The position numbers and the translations under genes were made by a program. The notes below the pieces were generated by a model. It had not been told where the DNA came from. It ran no database searches and was given only the letters and a program-made list of their open reading frames with translations. From Rhodocyclaceae bacterium (lineage in GTDB: Bacteria > Pseudomonadota > Gammaproteobacteria > Burkholderiales > Rhodocyclaceae), in contig JAFSWK010000092.1 in the NCBI GenBank assembly GCA_017444505.1, positions 1-22,942 of the forward strand: a DNA stretch of 22,942 nucleotides. Direction: 5' to 3'. Of this stretch, positions 1-7,158 are shown piece after piece (positions within the stretch are counted from its first letter, which is position 1; every line of letters begins with the position of its first letter).

Positions 1-250
1 AGTACGAGAGGACCGGAGTGGACGCACCTCTGGTGTACCGGTTGTCACGCCAGTGGCATTGCCGGGTAGCTAAGTGCGGACGAGATAACCGCTGAAAGCA
101 TCTAAGCGGGAAACTCTCCTTAAGATGAGACTTCCCTCGTGGCTTGACCACGCTAAAGAGTCGTTCAAGACCAGGACGTTGATAGGCCGGGTGTAGAAGT
201 GTGGCAACACATGCAGCTAACCGGTACTAATTGCTCGTGAGGCTTGATCC
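1..250 (+). rRNA. rrl: 23S ribosomal RNA, 3' end (partial)
   Basis: The window opens inside the sarcin-ricin loop (AGTACGAGAGGACCGG), the near-invariant site of elongation-factor binding in domain VI of 23S rRNA. The following 250 bases match the rest of domain VI in order and length: from this loop to the 3' end, E. coli 23S has about 250 bases. The last part (TACTAATTGCTCGTGAGGCTTGA) pairs with the 5' end of the molecule in the mature rRNA and resembles betaproteobacterial 23S more than the enteric form. The 5' part lies outside the window, so the 16S gene and spacer tRNAs cannot be seen. The exact 3' end is uncertain by a few bases. Confidence 0.97.
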
Positions 251-317
251 TATAACCTTGTGTCCCAAAACAATCACTCCCCTTTACCCGCGCCTTCCGC
301 TGTTTGTCCCAGTTTCA

Positions 318-434
318 AGTCTGACGACCATAGCCTTCTGGAACCACCCCTTCCCATCCCGAACAGGACCGTGAAACAGAAGCACGCCGATGATAGTGCG
401 GAACACCCGTGTGAAAGTAGGTCATCGTCAGACT
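318..434 (+). rRNA. rrf: 5S ribosomal RNA
   Basis: This is a complete 5S rRNA gene of about 117 bases, some 68 bases after the 23S end. The terminal helix is visible as AGTCTGACGA pairing with TCGTCAGACT. Internal signatures include CCCATCCCGAAC in loop B/helix III and the CGCCGATGATAGT / GTGAAAGTAGGTCATCG arm. CCACCCCTTCCCATCCCGAAC followed by AGGACCGTGAAAC is the form I know from Betaproteobacteria, unlike the enteric CCACCTGACCCCATGCCGAAC. Ends are set by the terminal helix and may be off by one or two bases. Confidence 0.95.
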
Positions 435-442
435 ACCCCCCC

Positions 443-477
443 AAAAAAGCCCCCTCGCCAAAAGGCAGGGGGCTTTT
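443..477 (+). terminator. Rho-independent terminator of the rRNA operon, probably bidirectional
   Basis: The stem GCCCCCT/AGGGGGC continues into GCC/GGC with an AAAA loop and is flanked by A6 on the left and T4 on the right. It ends rRNA transcription. Read on the minus strand it has a run of T after the stem, so it can also stop transcription from the convergent DUF262 gene that ends at 510. Confidence 0.85.
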
Positions 478-509
478 GCGTGGGGGGAGAAGTGGTGCGC
501 AGATGCGGT

Positions 510-2243
510 CTACGAGGTCGACAACAAACCGTTTTCGCCGAGGTAGTCCATGAAGGAATCAATAATCTTCTCGGTGCGAGCGTCGATTTCCTTCGTGGTG
601 AAATCGGACTGTTCAGCTATCCGCCTAAGCTCGTGATTTCCTGTGCCTTCGCGATGCCCGCGGCTGCTCTGGAAGCCGAGGTAGTGCTTTTTCTTGTCCA
701 CGAAACGATAGTCGGACGCGCGGATGTTGATGCGCTCCTCAATCAGTACCTTGTTTCCCAGCGCCTCAATCTTTGACTTGTCGACGTTTTCGGTCTCGGC
801 GCGCTTCTTTGCATGGATGTGCTCAATTTCAAAGACAGTGTCCAGCCCGAGAAGCGGCTGCTCATCGTCCTGAAACGCCCACCATGCGAGCATTGAGCGC
901 GTAATGGGGCGGTTATTGCTGAACGTATACGCCATGAAACGTCCGCGCAGAGCCTCGCGGTCAAAACGATGCTCTGCGAACTCAACCATCTCACCTTTGA
1001 CGATGCGGATAAGCTCGGGATACACCGGCGTGCGCAGAGAGTTCACGCCCGGGCGGTCAATGGCGTATGCCCAAATGAACGCCGTAATCTTGTGGAGAAA
1101 GGCATGAAACGCCTCGTCATCGAGCATGTCTTCCTCGTTCTTGTGCCGCATGAACCAAGCAGAAACCATGTACGTCCACATGCCGTTCGGTGCGTAGTTG
1201 AGTACAAAGAGGCGGCGAAGCACACGGTTGGAAAAACGCTGGTCATCCTGCCTGTACACAGCCTTCCAAAACTCCGCAAGAGTCACAAGATTCTCAAGCG
1301 TCTCCTCGGACTTGAGGAGCTTGTATGAATCGCGCCCATAGAAGTCACGAAGCGCCTCTGTTGTGGTGTTGCGGTTGCCTTGCTTGGCACGCTCGTAGTA
1401 CATGTAGCGCGTGAATAACTCATCCATAGACGTGCCACGCGACGGTTTGAAAATCTTTTCGGTGATTTCTTCCAGCCCCTTCCACCTGCTAATGAACTCG
1501 TCCTTTTCGCCACGGGATGAGAAGAACTTATAGAACTGTGATTTGAAAATGTCTGCGTCGGACAGCGGCAACCCTCGGTCATTGAGCGTCGAAAAAATAC
1601 GTAACGCCGTACCTTGGGATTCCGCCTCAATAGGCAACAGAATCACGTTGTTGAGGATACGCCAAGCGAAGGTGGCAACGTAGGACGGATACCTGTTGGT
1701 GAGGTCGGAAATCTTCTCTTGGTAGAAATCGAATGTCTTGGCGTACTTGCTCTTTTGCCCATCCTTGACCCCGCCAGTGCTAAGGATGGAAAGAAACTCC
1801 TCCTTATCCCTGTCAGAAGCAACTTCGGAATCGATTTTGAGTTTGGTCTTGTCGACTTTGTTGAGTTCGCCTGTCTTCCAGATGCAGGTTTCGAGGTCTG
1901 CGTGCATGGTTTTTGAGTCGGGATCTTTCATGAACTCAAATTTTGAGCAGAAAGCACGCAGGAGAAGCATGATGGTAGTGAGGCGCTGCTGACCGTCGAT
2001 GATTTCCAGTCTGTCGTCGACATTGCGGAACGTGACGATGGGGCCGAGAAAGTACTCCCCGCTGTTGTCGAATTCCTGCTCGCCCTCACCCGGCAGCGCG
2101 AAGGAGAAAAGGTCGTCCCAAAGCGTTGCGCATTCATCTCTGGTCCAGGCGTAAGGACGCTGATAGTCGGGGATGAGAAAGTCTGCCTTCTTCGCCGTGA
2201 GAAGATCCTTGATTGTTTTCTGGTCGATGTTGAGCTTTGACAT
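510..2243 (-). CDS. DUF262/DUF1524 protein, GmrSD-like putative restriction or defence nuclease
   Basis: A 577-residue protein with an N-terminal DUF262 domain (ParB/sulfiredoxin-like fold) and a C-terminal DUF1524 domain (HNH/His-Me-finger nuclease), the two halves of the GmrS/GmrD type IV restriction group. Visible motifs are IPDYQRPYAW (about 24-33), IDGQQRLTT (about 82-90, the family signature linked to nucleotide hydrolysis) and, near the C-terminus, EIEHIH (472-477) followed by LGNKVLI and an Asn-rich NIRASDYRF stretch, as expected for the nuclease site. I chose the ATG at 2243 over the one at 2273: it has GAAGGAA nine bases upstream, while the longer start lies inside a TATAAT box. Base composition is lower than the neighbours (27 of 60 G/C in 1681-1740). 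It stands alone between the 5S gene and comEA. The target, whether modified phage DNA or something else, cannot be read from sequence. Confidence 0.85.
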   Translation of the reverse strand: MSKLNIDQKTIKDLLTAKKADFLIPDYQRPYAWTRDECATLWDDLFSFALPGEGEQEFDNSGEYFLGPIVTFRNVDDRLEIIDGQQRLTTIMLLLRAFCSKFEFMKDPDSKTMHADLETCIWKTGELNKVDKTKLKIDSEVASDRDKEEFLSILSTGGVKDGQKSKYAKTFDFYQEKISDLTNRYPSYVATFAWRILNNVILLPIEAESQGTALRIFSTLNDRGLPLSDADIFKSQFYKFFSSRGEKDEFISRWKGLEEITEKIFKPSRGTSMDELFTRYMYYERAKQGNRNTTTEALRDFYGRDSYKLLKSEETLENLVTLAEFWKAVYRQDDQRFSNRVLRRLFVLNYAPNGMWTYMVSAWFMRHKNEEDMLDDEAFHAFLHKITAFIWAYAIDRPGVNSLRTPVYPELIRIVKGEMVEFAEHRFDREALRGRFMAYTFSNNRPITRSMLAWWAFQDDEQPLLGLDTVFEIEHIHAKKRAETENVDKSKIEALGNKVLIEERINIRASDYRFVDKKKHYLGFQSSRGHREGTGNHELRRIAEQSDFTTKEIDARTEKIIDSFMDYLGENGLLSTS

Positions 2244-2271
2244 ATACGTAAGTTCCTTCGTGAAGATTTTC

Positions 2272-2277
2272 ATTATA
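2272..2277 (-). promoter_or_regulatory. Consensus -10 box before the DUF262 gene
   Basis: The minus strand reads TATAAT here, a perfect sigma-70 -10 box, with no good -35 hexamer at 16-18 bases. Transcription would begin near 2265, giving a leader of roughly 20 bases that contains the GAAGGAA ribosome site of the ATG at 2243. The box overlaps the alternative upstream ATG at 2273, which argues against that start. Confidence 0.5.
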
Positions 2278-2411
2278 TCGCGAAAAGTAACTGCATTCAG
2301 GCTGTTGCGTGAAGCGCCTCAGAGGGCGGGAATCATTTCCGCAATTTCTCCCTTTTCACAGCATTTTCGTAAAAAACGGCGCTGAAGCTGCTGTCAGGAG
2401 CAGAACAGGCG

Positions 2412-2417
2412 TACAAT
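2412..2417 (+). promoter_or_regulatory. Possible -10 box (TACAAT) before comEA
   Basis: TACAAT lies 38 bases before the chosen comEA start. No convincing -35 hexamer is seen at normal spacing. TACAAT is also the core of other putative promoters in this window, which gives slight support. Confidence 0.3.
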
Positions 2418-2455
2418 GCGCCCTCTTTTAATTCGACATTATGAGGAGAATGAAC

Positions 2456-2788
2456 ATGTTGAAAAATCTTCGTACCCTGTTTCTGGCGTTGATGGTGGCT
2501 GTGGTGCCTGCGGGTGCGATGGCGGCGAAGAAGGCGGAGGCGGTGCAGGCTGAGGCTGCGGCACAGCAGAGCGCGGTGGTCGACATCAACACCGCTTCGG
2601 AAGCAGAGCTGGCGACGCTGACCAACATTGGCGAAGCCAAGGCGCGCGAGATTGTGGCGTACCGTAAGGCCAACGGGCCGTTTGCGTCGGTCGAAGATTT
2701 GGCGAAAGTAAAAGGTATTGGTGCGGCGACCATCGAGAAAAACCGCGCGCGTCTGACGGTGGGCACGGCGCAGGGCAAGAAGAAGTAA
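2456..2788 (+). CDS. comEA: ComEA-like secreted helix-hairpin-helix DNA-binding protein
   Basis: A 110-residue protein with an N-terminal Sec signal peptide (MLKNLRT, a hydrophobic core, cleavage likely after AMA) and one ComEA-type double helix-hairpin-helix domain: VDINTASEAELATL, IGEAKAREIVAYR, then VKGIGAATIEKNR. Family members bind double-stranded DNA in the periplasm and help pull it through the outer membrane during natural transformation. The start at 2456 has GAGGAG seven bases upstream; in-frame ATGs at 2441 and 2450 lie on or before that site and are less likely. It is preceded by the rRNA operon and DUF262 gene and followed by a terminator, so it is probably a single-gene transcript. 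Short ComEA-like proteins also occur in species not known to be competent, so a role in uptake is inferred. Confidence 0.9.
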   Translation: MLKNLRTLFLALMVAVVPAGAMAAKKAEAVQAEAAAQQSAVVDINTASEAELATLTNIGEAKAREIVAYRKANGPFASVEDLAKVKGIGAATIEKNRARLTVGTAQGKKK

Positions 2789-2814
2789 GCGGCACGCTAT
2801 CCGCACAATAAAGC

Positions 2815-2841
2815 AAAAGGGACGCGCGAGCGTCCCTTTTT
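2815..2841 (+). terminator. Bidirectional terminator between comEA and ccmD
   Basis: Perfect 7-bp stem GGGACGC/GCGTCCC with a GCGA loop, flanked by A4 on the left and T5 on the right. It can end both comEA and the convergent ccm operon. Confidence 0.88.
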
Positions 2842-2866
2842 GTTTGGCTGGTGAGGGCGGGGTTTC

Positions 2867-3079
2867 TCAGGCAGCGCCGGATGCGTCTGGCGGTGGGGGC
2901 AGGGTGTCTGTGTTTTCCAGCATGGCCAGACGGCGCAGTTTTTGCCACAGGGTGCGGCGGGCGCGCATGAGTTGCGCGACTTCCAGCGCGATGAGGGCAA
3001 AGCAGACGGCGTAGCTGCCCCAGACGTACCAGGCGCGTCCGCCCATGTGCCAGAAGGCGCTCCAGCTTTCCCATTGCAT
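2867..3079 (-). CDS. ccmD: Haem exporter protein CcmD
   Basis: A 70-residue protein with a single hydrophobic helix (about YVWGSYAVCFALIALEVAQLM) followed by a basic segment (RARRTLWQKLRRLAMLE) and a Pro-rich tail. This is the usual layout of CcmD, the small protein that helps release holo-CcmE from the CcmABC complex in the inner membrane. Identification rests on this layout plus position: its ATG overlaps the ccmC stop as TGATG. It is the last gene of the cluster, because comEA runs towards it from the other side. Confidence 0.88.
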   Translation of the reverse strand: MQWESWSAFWHMGGRAWYVWGSYAVCFALIALEVAQLMRARRTLWQKLRRLAMLENTDTLPPPPDASGAA

Positions 3080-3873
3080 CAGGCGGTCTCCTTTTGTTCT
3101 TGCGCGTCGAGGAGCGCCCGCACCCAGGTGCTGCGCCGCTCGCGCATCAAAATGATGTGGCGCAGCCGCACCATGCTCACCGCGATGGTGTACGCCCACG
3201 CCGCCAGCGCGACGAGCAGCATGGCAACCAGCATCGTGGTGGCCATGCTGGGCGCTTTGCTCAGGCTCACCGACGCGCCCTGGTGCAGCGTGCTCCACCA
3301 TTTCACCGAAAAATAGATGACCGGCACATTGAGCGCGCCGACCAGCGCCAGAATCGCGCCGGCAAAATCGGCGCGGCGCAGGTCTTCGATGGAATGTGTC
3401 AGCGCGATGAAACCGAGATAGAGGAACATCAGCAGCAGTTGCGAGGTCAGCCGCGCATCCCACACCCAGTAAGAACCCCAGGTGGGACGCCCCCAGAGCG
3501 CGCCCGTCCATAGCGCCAGAAAGCAGAAAATCGCGCCGGTGGGCGCCAGCGCGCGCATCAGCATGAAGGACACACGGGTTTTCATCACCAGCCCGACCAC
3601 TGCCCAAAACGCCATGATGAGGTAGATGAACATGGACATCCAGGCGGTCGGCACGTGGATGAAGATGATGCGGTAGACCTCGCCTTGCACGGCATCGGTG
3701 GGCGCGACGAAAAAGCCCAGATAAAGACCGGCGAGCGTCAGCACGATGGCCAGTTTGGTGCAGGGGCGGATGAAATGGCCGGCGAGGCGGTAGCACAGCG
3801 CGGGCGAGGCAAAACGCCGCCAGCCGGTGAGCTGCGGCGTGTCTTGCGGGGCGGGAGAGCGGTGTTCGTTCAT
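3079..3873 (-). CDS. ccmC: Haem transporter / CcmE-haem chaperone subunit CcmC
   Basis: A 264-residue integral membrane protein of the haem-handling protein family. The periplasmic Trp-rich motif is present as WGRPTWGSYWVWD (127-139), and the haem-coordinating His pair is seen at H73 (FIHVPTAW) and H197 (WWSTLHQG). CcmC presents haem to CcmE for covalent attachment in cytochrome c maturation System I. The ATG at 3873 gives a protein of normal family length; the open frame continues upstream into ccmB, but that extension has no family similarity. It begins 25 bases after ccmB and overlaps ccmD by one base. Confidence 0.95.
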   Translation of the reverse strand: MNEHRSPAPQDTPQLTGWRRFASPALCYRLAGHFIRPCTKLAIVLTLAGLYLGFFVAPTDAVQGEVYRIIFIHVPTAWMSMFIYLIMAFWAVVGLVMKTRVSFMLMRALAPTGAIFCFLALWTGALWGRPTWGSYWVWDARLTSQLLLMFLYLGFIALTHSIEDLRRADFAGAILALVGALNVPVIYFSVKWWSTLHQGASVSLSKAPSMATTMLVAMLLVALAAWAYTIAVSMVRLRHIILMRERRSTWVRALLDAQEQKETA

Positions 3874-3898
3874 GCTGCCATTATCGCCGATTTTTGCC

Positions 3899-4564
3899 TT
3901 AACCGGACTCCACCGCCAGACGCAGTGCCGCTGCGCAGGCCAGCGGCGCGAGCGAGAGTGCCGCCAGATCGCCCGCCCCCAGCAGCAACAGCCACGGCGT
4001 GGCGCCCGTGCCGTCGGCCACCGCCTGCACTGCACCGGCGCCGAAAATCAGCACCGGCACAAACAGCGGCAGCACCAGCAAGGCGATGAGCACGCCGCCG
4101 GCGCGCACGCCCAGCGTAAGCGCCGCGCCCACCGCGCCGAGCAGGGCGAGGATGGGCGTGCCGAGCAGCAGGGAGACGGCCAGCGTCGGCAGCCATTCGG
4201 CGGGCAGTTCGTAGAGCACGGCGAGCAGCGGCGAAATCAGCACCAGCGGCAGGCCGGTGCTGATCCAGTGCGCCAGAATCTTGGCCGCTACCCACAGCGG
4301 CGCGGGGGTGTCCGAGAGCAGCCATTGTTCCAGCGTGCCGTCGGCATAATCCTGCGCGAACAGGCGGTTTAGCGACAGCAGCACGGAAAGCAGCGCCGCC
4401 ACCCAGAGCACGCCGGGGCCGATGCGGATGAGCAGTTCTTTGTCCGACCCCACGCCGAACGGAAACAGACAGGCGACGATGATGAAAAAGGTGAGGCTCA
4501 CCAGCACGTCGGCGCGCGAGCGCCAGGCGAGCAGCAAATCGCGGCGCAGCAGGGCGGCGAACAT
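3899..4564 (-). CDS. ccmB: Haem exporter membrane subunit CcmB
   Basis: A 221-residue protein with about six membrane segments, the membrane partner of the CcmA ATPase in the CcmAB complex that uses ATP to release holo-CcmE. Characteristic sequence includes the N-terminal LLRRDLLLAWRSR and FAQDYADGTLEQWLLS (69-84) on the first cytoplasmic loop. The ATG at 4564 overlaps the ccmA stop as TGATG, the same coupling seen between ccmC and ccmD, which supports this start and translational coupling along the operon. Confidence 0.93.
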   Translation of the reverse strand: MFAALLRRDLLLAWRSRADVLVSLTFFIIVACLFPFGVGSDKELLIRIGPGVLWVAALLSVLLSLNRLFAQDYADGTLEQWLLSDTPAPLWVAAKILAHWISTGLPLVLISPLLAVLYELPAEWLPTLAVSLLLGTPILALLGAVGAALTLGVRAGGVLIALLVLPLFVPVLIFGAGAVQAVADGTGATPWLLLLGAGDLAALSLAPLACAAALRLAVESG

Positions 4565-5220
4565 CAGGCGGTTCCTCCCAGCGTGAGCGTTTGCGCCGGC
4601 AGGCCGAACGGTGCTTCCTGATGCGAGACGAAAATCGCCATGCCACCGGCGGCGCAATGCGCGGTAATGGTCTGCGCCAGTTGTTCGACCGAGGCGACAT
4701 CCAGCGCCGTAAAGGGTTCATCGAGCACCCACAGCGGGCGCGCTAGCGCGTTTTGCCCGCAGGCGGCGCGACTGGCGTGCAGCCGTGCCAGCGCCACGCG
4801 GCGGCGCTGACCGGCAGAGAGCACGCGGCACGGCAGCGCCAGCGCCGCTTCCAGCCCCATCGCGCGCAGAGCGGCGGCGCAAATGTCGGCATCCGCCGGT
4901 TGCGCATCGGCGGCGCACAGCAGTTGCAGGTTTTCCAGCGGCGTGAGCAGGCCGTTGATCATCGGCGCGTGCCCCAGATAGAGCACGGCGGGGGCGAAAA
5001 TTTCCCGTCCGGCGCGGGCGTGAATGTCCTGCCCGTTCCACAGCACTTGTCCGGCTTCGGGCACGGCCAGCGAGCACAGAATGCGCAGCAGACTGGTTTT
5101 TCCCGCCCCGTTCGGCCCCAGCACGCGCAGCAGACCGCCCGCCTGAATATGCAGATTCAGATTGCGGAACAGCAGGCGTTCGCCTTTCATACAGGCCAGA
5201 TTGCGGGCTTCAAGCATCAT
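4564..5220 (-). CDS. ccmA: Cytochrome c biogenesis ATP-binding protein CcmA
   Basis: A 218-residue ABC ATPase with all motifs intact: Walker A GPNGAGKT (35-42), signature LSAGQ (134-138), Walker B LWVLDEP (163-169) and the switch His in VSH (H200). It powers CcmAB during cytochrome c maturation at the inner membrane. It begins with two consecutive ATG codons (5220 and 5217); neither has a clear ribosome site, so the exact start is open. It is the first gene of the ccmABCD operon and is divergent from the Sel1 lipoprotein gene, sharing about 100 bases of upstream DNA with it. Confidence 0.95.
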   Translation of the reverse strand: MMLEARNLACMKGERLLFRNLNLHIQAGGLLRVLGPNGAGKTSLLRILCSLAVPEAGQVLWNGQDIHARAGREIFAPAVLYLGHAPMINGLLTPLENLQLLCAADAQPADADICAAALRAMGLEAALALPCRVLSAGQRRRVALARLHASRAACGQNALARPLWVLDEPFTALDVASVEQLAQTITAHCAAGGMAIFVSHQEAPFGLPAQTLTLGGTA

Positions 5221-5279
5221 GGGGCGAGATTGGAACACAGCGGACAGCGATGCGACAAGCGTCTGCTGCGCGCGGGCGT

Positions 5280-5288
5280 TGTTACAAT
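5280..5288 (+). promoter_or_regulatory. Extended -10 promoter (TGTTACAAT) of the Sel1 lipoprotein gene
   Basis: TG-T-TACAAT fits an extended -10 element, 34 bases before the GTG start. No -35 hexamer is visible at 17 bases, as is common for extended -10 promoters. The same TGnTACAAT form occurs on the minus strand before putP and its neighbour. Confidence 0.45.
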
Positions 5289-5321
5289 GTCCGCGCTTTG
5301 TGTGCAGAAAGGAATGATTGC

Positions 5322-5867
5322 GTGAAAAGAACCGGGAGATGGTGGGCGTGTTTGTTCGCGGGCGCGCTGATTTTGTCGGGCTGCGCGCGGCAGGCGGAGG
5401 AAGACAGCGTTGAAAATCTGGTTGCCAACGCGCAGGCAGGCGACGTGAATGCCCGCGCGGCGCTGGAAGAGGCGGCTGTGCAGGGCGATGCCGAGGCGCG
5501 CTTTGTGTTGGGCATGTTGTACGCCTACGGCACGGGCGTGCGGCAAGATTACGCGCAGGCGCGGCTGTGGTTTGAAGAGGCCGCCGCGCTGGGGCACGCC
5601 GAGGCGCAACACAAACTCGGTGAAATGTATGCGCGCGGCTGGGGCGTGCGGCAGGATATGGCGAAAGCGCTGGTCTGGTACGAAAAAGCCGCCGAACGGG
5701 GCGCACCGGCGGCGCAGTTTGAGCTGGGCGTCATGTACGAATATGGCCGCAACAAGCCGCAAGACAAACCGACCGCCCGCACGTGGTACGACAAAGCCTG
5801 CGCGGGCGGCTTTCAGGCCGGCTGCACGGCGCGCGAAAAACTGGAAAGCGCCGCCAGCAAGGACTAG
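5322..5867 (+). CDS. Sel1-repeat lipoprotein
   Basis: A 181-residue protein with a lipoprotein signal peptide (KRTGRWW, hydrophobic stretch, lipobox LSGC with the lipidated Cys at 21), followed by about four Sel1/TPR-like repeats between residues 35 and 170. The clearest are LGMLYAYGTGVRQDYAQA, LGEMYARGWGVRQDMAKA and LGVMYEYGRNKPQDKPTA. Sel1 repeats form alpha-helical solenoids that bind other proteins; the partner here is unknown. The GTG start at 5322 is chosen because AAAGGAA lies seven bases upstream and it places the signal peptide at the N-terminus. It is convergent with the CoA-transferase gene, with only 21 bases between the stops and no visible terminator. Confidence 0.88.
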   Translation: MKRTGRWWACLFAGALILSGCARQAEEDSVENLVANAQAGDVNARAALEEAAVQGDAEARFVLGMLYAYGTGVRQDYAQARLWFEEAAALGHAEAQHKLGEMYARGWGVRQDMAKALVWYEKAAERGAPAAQFELGVMYEYGRNKPQDKPTARTWYDKACAGGFQAGCTAREKLESAASKD

Positions 5868-5888
5868 CACGCCGCGAAAACCTGCTCG

Positions 5889-7064
5889 CTACGAGGCCGC
5901 AATCATTTCCGCGATTTCTTCTTTGCTGTATCCGAGTGCGGAGAGAATTTCCTCGCTGTGATGGCCTTCTGGATAGCCTGCGTGACGGTATTGCGGCGGG
6001 CATTGCGACAGGTGCAGCGGGGAACCCATTTGTGTGACCGTGACGCTGTCGGTTAAGGGAACGGGCACTTCTGGCCACATGCCGCGCGCGCGCAGATGCT
6101 CGTCTTCTGCGGCTTCCCGCAAATTCATTACGGGTTCCACGCAAGCATCCAGACGGCGGAAAATGTCGCTCCATTCGGCCTGCGTTTTGCTTTTGAAGCG
6201 CGCGCGGAAGGTTTCTTTTACGGCCTGCGCGTCTTTTTGTGCGGCGTTTCCGTCGGCCAGTTCCGGACATTCCAGCCCTTCGCACAAGGCCGCAAAAAAT
6301 TTCGGTTCAAGAGAGCCGACGCTCATGAAACGCCCGTCTGCGGTTTCGTAAAAATCATAGATTTGTCCGCCGTTCAGCAGGCCGTTTTCTGCTTCCGGCA
6401 GCTCGCCGCCAGCAAAGAACGCCGCGCCGTCCATGGAATTGAAGGGCACGACGCTATCTTGCATGGAAATGTCAATGAACTGGCCTTCTCCGGTTTTTTC
6501 GCGATGGAGAATGGCCGCGAGAATCCCCGCGACCGCATTCATGGAACCGCCCGCAACGTCGGCAATCTGAAAGTTATACAGAGCAGGGCCAGTGTTCTTT
6601 CTGCCTGCGGCATACGCGATGCCCGTGCGAGACAGGAAATTGATGTCGTGCCCCGCGCGGTGCGCAAACGGGCCGGTCTGCCCGTAGCCGCTGATGGCGC
6701 AGTAAATCAGGCGTGGGTTTTCTTCTTTGAGCTGTTCATAGCCGATGCCGAGTTTTGCCATCACGCCGGGGCGGAATTGCTCGACGACAATATCGTATTC
6801 CCGCACCAGTTGCTTGACGGCACGGATGGCGAGCGCCTTTTTCAGATTCAGGAAAATGGTCTTTTTATTCCGCCCCAGCCACGCCTGCGCGCCGGTCACG
6901 GTGGCACCGGCAAGGACGGGCGGCCAGTGGACGACCAGGTCGTGCTTGTCCTTGCCGCTGATTTTCAATACTTCCGCGCCCAGGTCGGCCAAAACCATGG
7001 TGGCATAAGGCCCCGGCAGCAAGGTGCTGAAATCGAGGATTTTGTAGCCGTTCAGTGCGCCCAT
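5889..7064 (-). CDS. CaiB/BaiF (family III) CoA-transferase family protein, alpha-methylacyl-CoA racemase-like
   Basis: A 391-residue protein of the family III CoA-transferase fold. The sequence ISGYGQTGPFAHRAGHDIN and the later ADVAGG and ADGRFMSVGSLEPKFF follow the alpha-methylacyl-CoA racemase branch. The His-Asp pair expected for racemases is at H139 and D169, the same 30-residue spacing as H126/D156 of the mycobacterial enzyme. Racemases interconvert (R)- and (S)-2-methylacyl-CoA esters; the true substrate here cannot be deduced. The start at 7064 has GGGAGA about seven bases upstream. The longer open frame upstream overlaps dxs antisense to nothing real and is ignored. It lies 94 bases after dxs on the same strand with no clear terminator, so it may be cotranscribed. 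Confidence 0.87.
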   Translation of the reverse strand: MGALNGYKILDFSTLLPGPYATMVLADLGAEVLKISGKDKHDLVVHWPPVLAGATVTGAQAWLGRNKKTIFLNLKKALAIRAVKQLVREYDIVVEQFRPGVMAKLGIGYEQLKEENPRLIYCAISGYGQTGPFAHRAGHDINFLSRTGIAYAAGRKNTGPALYNFQIADVAGGSMNAVAGILAAILHREKTGEGQFIDISMQDSVVPFNSMDGAAFFAGGELPEAENGLLNGGQIYDFYETADGRFMSVGSLEPKFFAALCEGLECPELADGNAAQKDAQAVKETFRARFKSKTQAEWSDIFRRLDACVEPVMNLREAAEDEHLRARGMWPEVPVPLTDSVTVTQMGSPLHLSQCPPQYRHAGYPEGHHSEEILSALGYSKEEIAEMIAAS

Positions 7065-7158
7065 CTGTGTTCTCCCGTGTGTGAAGGCGTGGTTTTGTTT
7101 TCCTGACGAGTGGCGCTGCGCGTGCGCCGCGTCGGTGCGCAGGCAATGCGGTGGCGCG

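Noticed and set aside
260..553. Open frame across the 5S gene and terminator
   Set aside because: Covers a structural RNA and its terminator; no coding signal.
2244..2273. Ten-residue longer start for the DUF262 protein
   Set aside because: No ribosome site, and the ATG overlaps the TATAAT box; the ATG at 2243 has GAAGGAA at good spacing.
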